A DNA stretch of 6,942 nt, taken from contig JAEWPL010000131.1 in the NCBI GenBank assembly GCA_023460615.1, positions 1 through 6,942 of the forward strand, written 5' to 3'. This document shows, one piece after another, positions 6,258 through 6,942 of this stretch. The notes under the pieces are model-generated. The model was not told the origin of the DNA, did no database searches, and was given only the letters and a program-made list of their open reading frames with translations. Origin of the DNA: Pseudomonadota bacterium (lineage in GTDB: Bacteria > Pseudomonadota > Gammaproteobacteria > Enterobacterales > Succinivibrionaceae). A program made the position numbers and the translations under genes. Each line of letters starts with the position of its first letter. Within the stretch, counting starts at the first letter, position 1.

Positions 6258-6281
6258 TGATGAATTAATAAAAATTCATCA
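6258..6281 (-). promoter_or_regulatory. Inverted repeat in the rpsP leader
   Basis: TGATGAATT (6258-6266) and AATTCATCA (6273-6281) pair perfectly over 9 bp with a 6-nt loop. In the minus-strand transcript it falls in the ~70-nt leader between the promoter and rpsP and is followed by a U-rich stretch (GGATTTTTATTTTTATA, 6257-6241). It resembles a weak attenuator or a regulatory leader hairpin, but the stem is AT-rich, so function is uncertain. Confidence 0.4.
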
Positions 6282-6302
6282 ACTTACAAAAACAGTTGCA
6301 TT

Positions 6303-6330
6303 ATTTTACAAGAAATTTAGAAAAATTCAA
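6303..6330 (-). promoter_or_regulatory. Promoter of the rpsP-rimM-trmD-rplS operon
   Basis: Read on the minus strand: TTGAAT (6330-6325), a 16-bp spacer, then TAAAAT (6308-6303), preceded by TTG. This is a good sigma-70-type match and would start transcription near 6296, about 70 nt before the rpsP ATG. Confidence 0.6.
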
Positions 6331-6342
6331 GTTTATTTACTA

Positions 6343-6492
6343 TTGAATTCTTGTTTTTTTGACTTTGATTTACATACCTATTTATTTTATATTTACTTAT
6401 TGTATTTTTTACCTATTAGTCATAGCATAATTATAGATAACTTAATAGTTACCTTTTTATTCCATTATTATTTAATTGTAATAGGTGAATTT
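6343..6492 (+). other. T-rich upstream region of the small membrane protein gene
   Basis: About 150 bp, strongly T-rich on the plus strand. A possible promoter is TTGACT (6359-6364), 18 bp, TATTTT (6383-6388), but many AT-rich alternatives exist. The frame of the downstream gene is open through here, which reflects base composition; the encoded Phe/Leu/Ile/Tyr run is not believable protein and has no ribosome binding site. Confidence 0.35.
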
Positions 6493-6744
6493 ATGAAGAA
6501 AAATAAAATCATGCGTCTTTCTTTATCTGGTGGTTTAATCGGATTATTCACCAATAATCCTAGAGCTATTATTGATAATGCACTAAGCAGAGCAAATCAA
6601 GAAGGTTGGTACTGCAGACAAGTGTTGCCTCACGCCACTAGAAATCCTATTGTCATTGTATTCCAACTTTTATTGCTAATTTGCACTGTCGGTTTATGGA
6701 CTTTTGGAGCTGGATATTTATTGCTTCTTGAGAAAGACGAATAG
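6493..6744 (+). CDS. Small single-span membrane protein of unknown function
   Basis: 83 residues from ATG 6493, with a good AGGTG site at 6483-6487 and 5-nt spacing, which decides the start over upstream in-frame codons. The N-terminal ~50 residues are polar to amphipathic (SLSGGLIGLFTNNPRAIIDNA, then RANQEGWYCRQVLPH), followed by one strongly hydrophobic segment (about 53-77, including LLLICTVGLWTFGAGYLLLL) and a short charged end EKDE. The layout suggests a cytoplasmic N-terminal alpha-beta module attached to the inner membrane. I have a faint memory of similar small bacterial proteins but can name no family. It stands alone, divergent from rpsP and closed by its own terminator. Confidence 0.75.
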   Translation: MKKNKIMRLSLSGGLIGLFTNNPRAIIDNALSRANQEGWYCRQVLPHATRNPIVIVFQLLLLICTVGLWTFGAGYLLLLEKDE

Positions 6745-6753
6745 TCTTCTAAT

Positions 6754-6789
6754 AAAGTTGTGGCACTAAAACTAGTGCCACTTCTTTAT
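6754..6789. terminator. Bidirectional terminator
   Basis: Nine-bp perfect stem GTGGCACTA (6760-6768) / TAGTGCCAC (6773-6781) with AAAC loop; AAAG (6754-6757) and CTTT (6784-6787) can extend it across a TT/TT internal loop. The plus-strand tail is TTCTTTATA and the minus-strand tail AACTTTATT, so it can serve both the small membrane gene and the convergent gene that ends at 6791. Confidence 0.8.
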
Positions 6790-6790
6790 A

Positions 6791-6942
6791 TTATGAGAAC
6801 TTCTTTGAATCAACCTCGTAGCTAATCTTAGCGGCTAAATCACCTAATTGACTACTAATTTGAATTGAATCATCAATCAATTGTTGATTGGTGGAGCTCT
6901 TTTCTTTTACAAGCTCTGAGGATTTTTCAATATCAGTAATTG
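6791..6942 (-). CDS. C-terminal end of a probable methyl-accepting chemotaxis protein
   Basis: 49 codons and a TAA stop (6793-6791); the rest lies beyond the window. The piece begins ITDIEKSSELVKEKSSTNQQL and continues SIQISSQLGDLAAKI. This heptad-rich pattern, with IEKSSELV in the place of the usual QNAALVEE and a hydrophobic helix ending in a short charged tail, fits the extreme C-terminus of the chemoreceptor signalling coiled coil. No CheR/CheB-binding pentapeptide (NWETF type) is at the end. The fragment is short, so another long coiled-coil protein is possible. Confidence 0.6.
   Translation of the reverse strand, partial: ITDIEKSSELVKEKSSTNQQLIDDSIQISSQLGDLAAKISYEVDSKKFS

Noticed and set aside
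6343..6492. N-terminal extension of the small membrane protein as an extra hydrophobic region
   Set aside because: The DNA is simply T-rich, and the good ribosome binding site at 6483-6487 fixes the start at 6493.

Overview
The window looks like a chromosomal stretch of an AT-rich member of the Gammaproteobacteria. The minus-strand order rpsP-rimM-trmD-rplS is the classic proteobacterial ribosome-maturation operon. The acetolactate synthase (AHAS) subunits follow the enterobacterial IlvI/IlvH pattern closely; IlvI is 573 residues against 574 in E. coli. Low GC, this gene content and a chemoreceptor at the right edge would fit an anaerobic lineage such as Succinivibrionaceae, but that placement is only a guess.

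Left part, plus strand (1-4160): the window opens inside an acetolactate synthase small subunit gene, which ends at 296 and is closed by a strong terminator. A gene for a TPR-SUFU protein (352-1368) and a short ORF resembling the N-terminus of a transposase (1390-1686) follow. Then comes a complete acetolactate synthase operon: ilvI (1888-3609) directly abutting ilvH (3610-4113), closed by a terminator that works in both directions. Two different AHAS small subunits therefore lie within 4 kb. They match at about 40 of 97 aligned residues (hand count), so they are old paralogues and not a fresh duplication. The segment between the two ilv units looks accessory.

Middle part, minus strand (4182-6226): rpsP, rimM, trmD and rplS run as one tight operon with gaps of 9, 2 and 36 nt. 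A good sigma-70-type promoter and a leader inverted repeat lie upstream of rpsP. The products are ribosomal protein S16, the 30S maturation factor RimM, the tRNA m1G37 methyltransferase TrmD and ribosomal protein L19.

Right part (6227-6942): a T-rich divergent intergenic region leads to a small plus-strand gene for an 83-residue protein with one predicted membrane segment. A bidirectional terminator separates it from the 3' end of a minus-strand gene whose product looks like the C-terminus of a methyl-accepting chemotaxis protein.

The most notable points are the paired AHAS units flanking a TPR-SUFU gene, a terminator hairpin that may also mask that gene's ribosome binding site, unusual residues at the substrate/inhibitor channel of the IlvI enzyme, and the uncharacterised small membrane protein. 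I see no clear new multi-gene system. No tRNA, rRNA or CRISPR array is evident.
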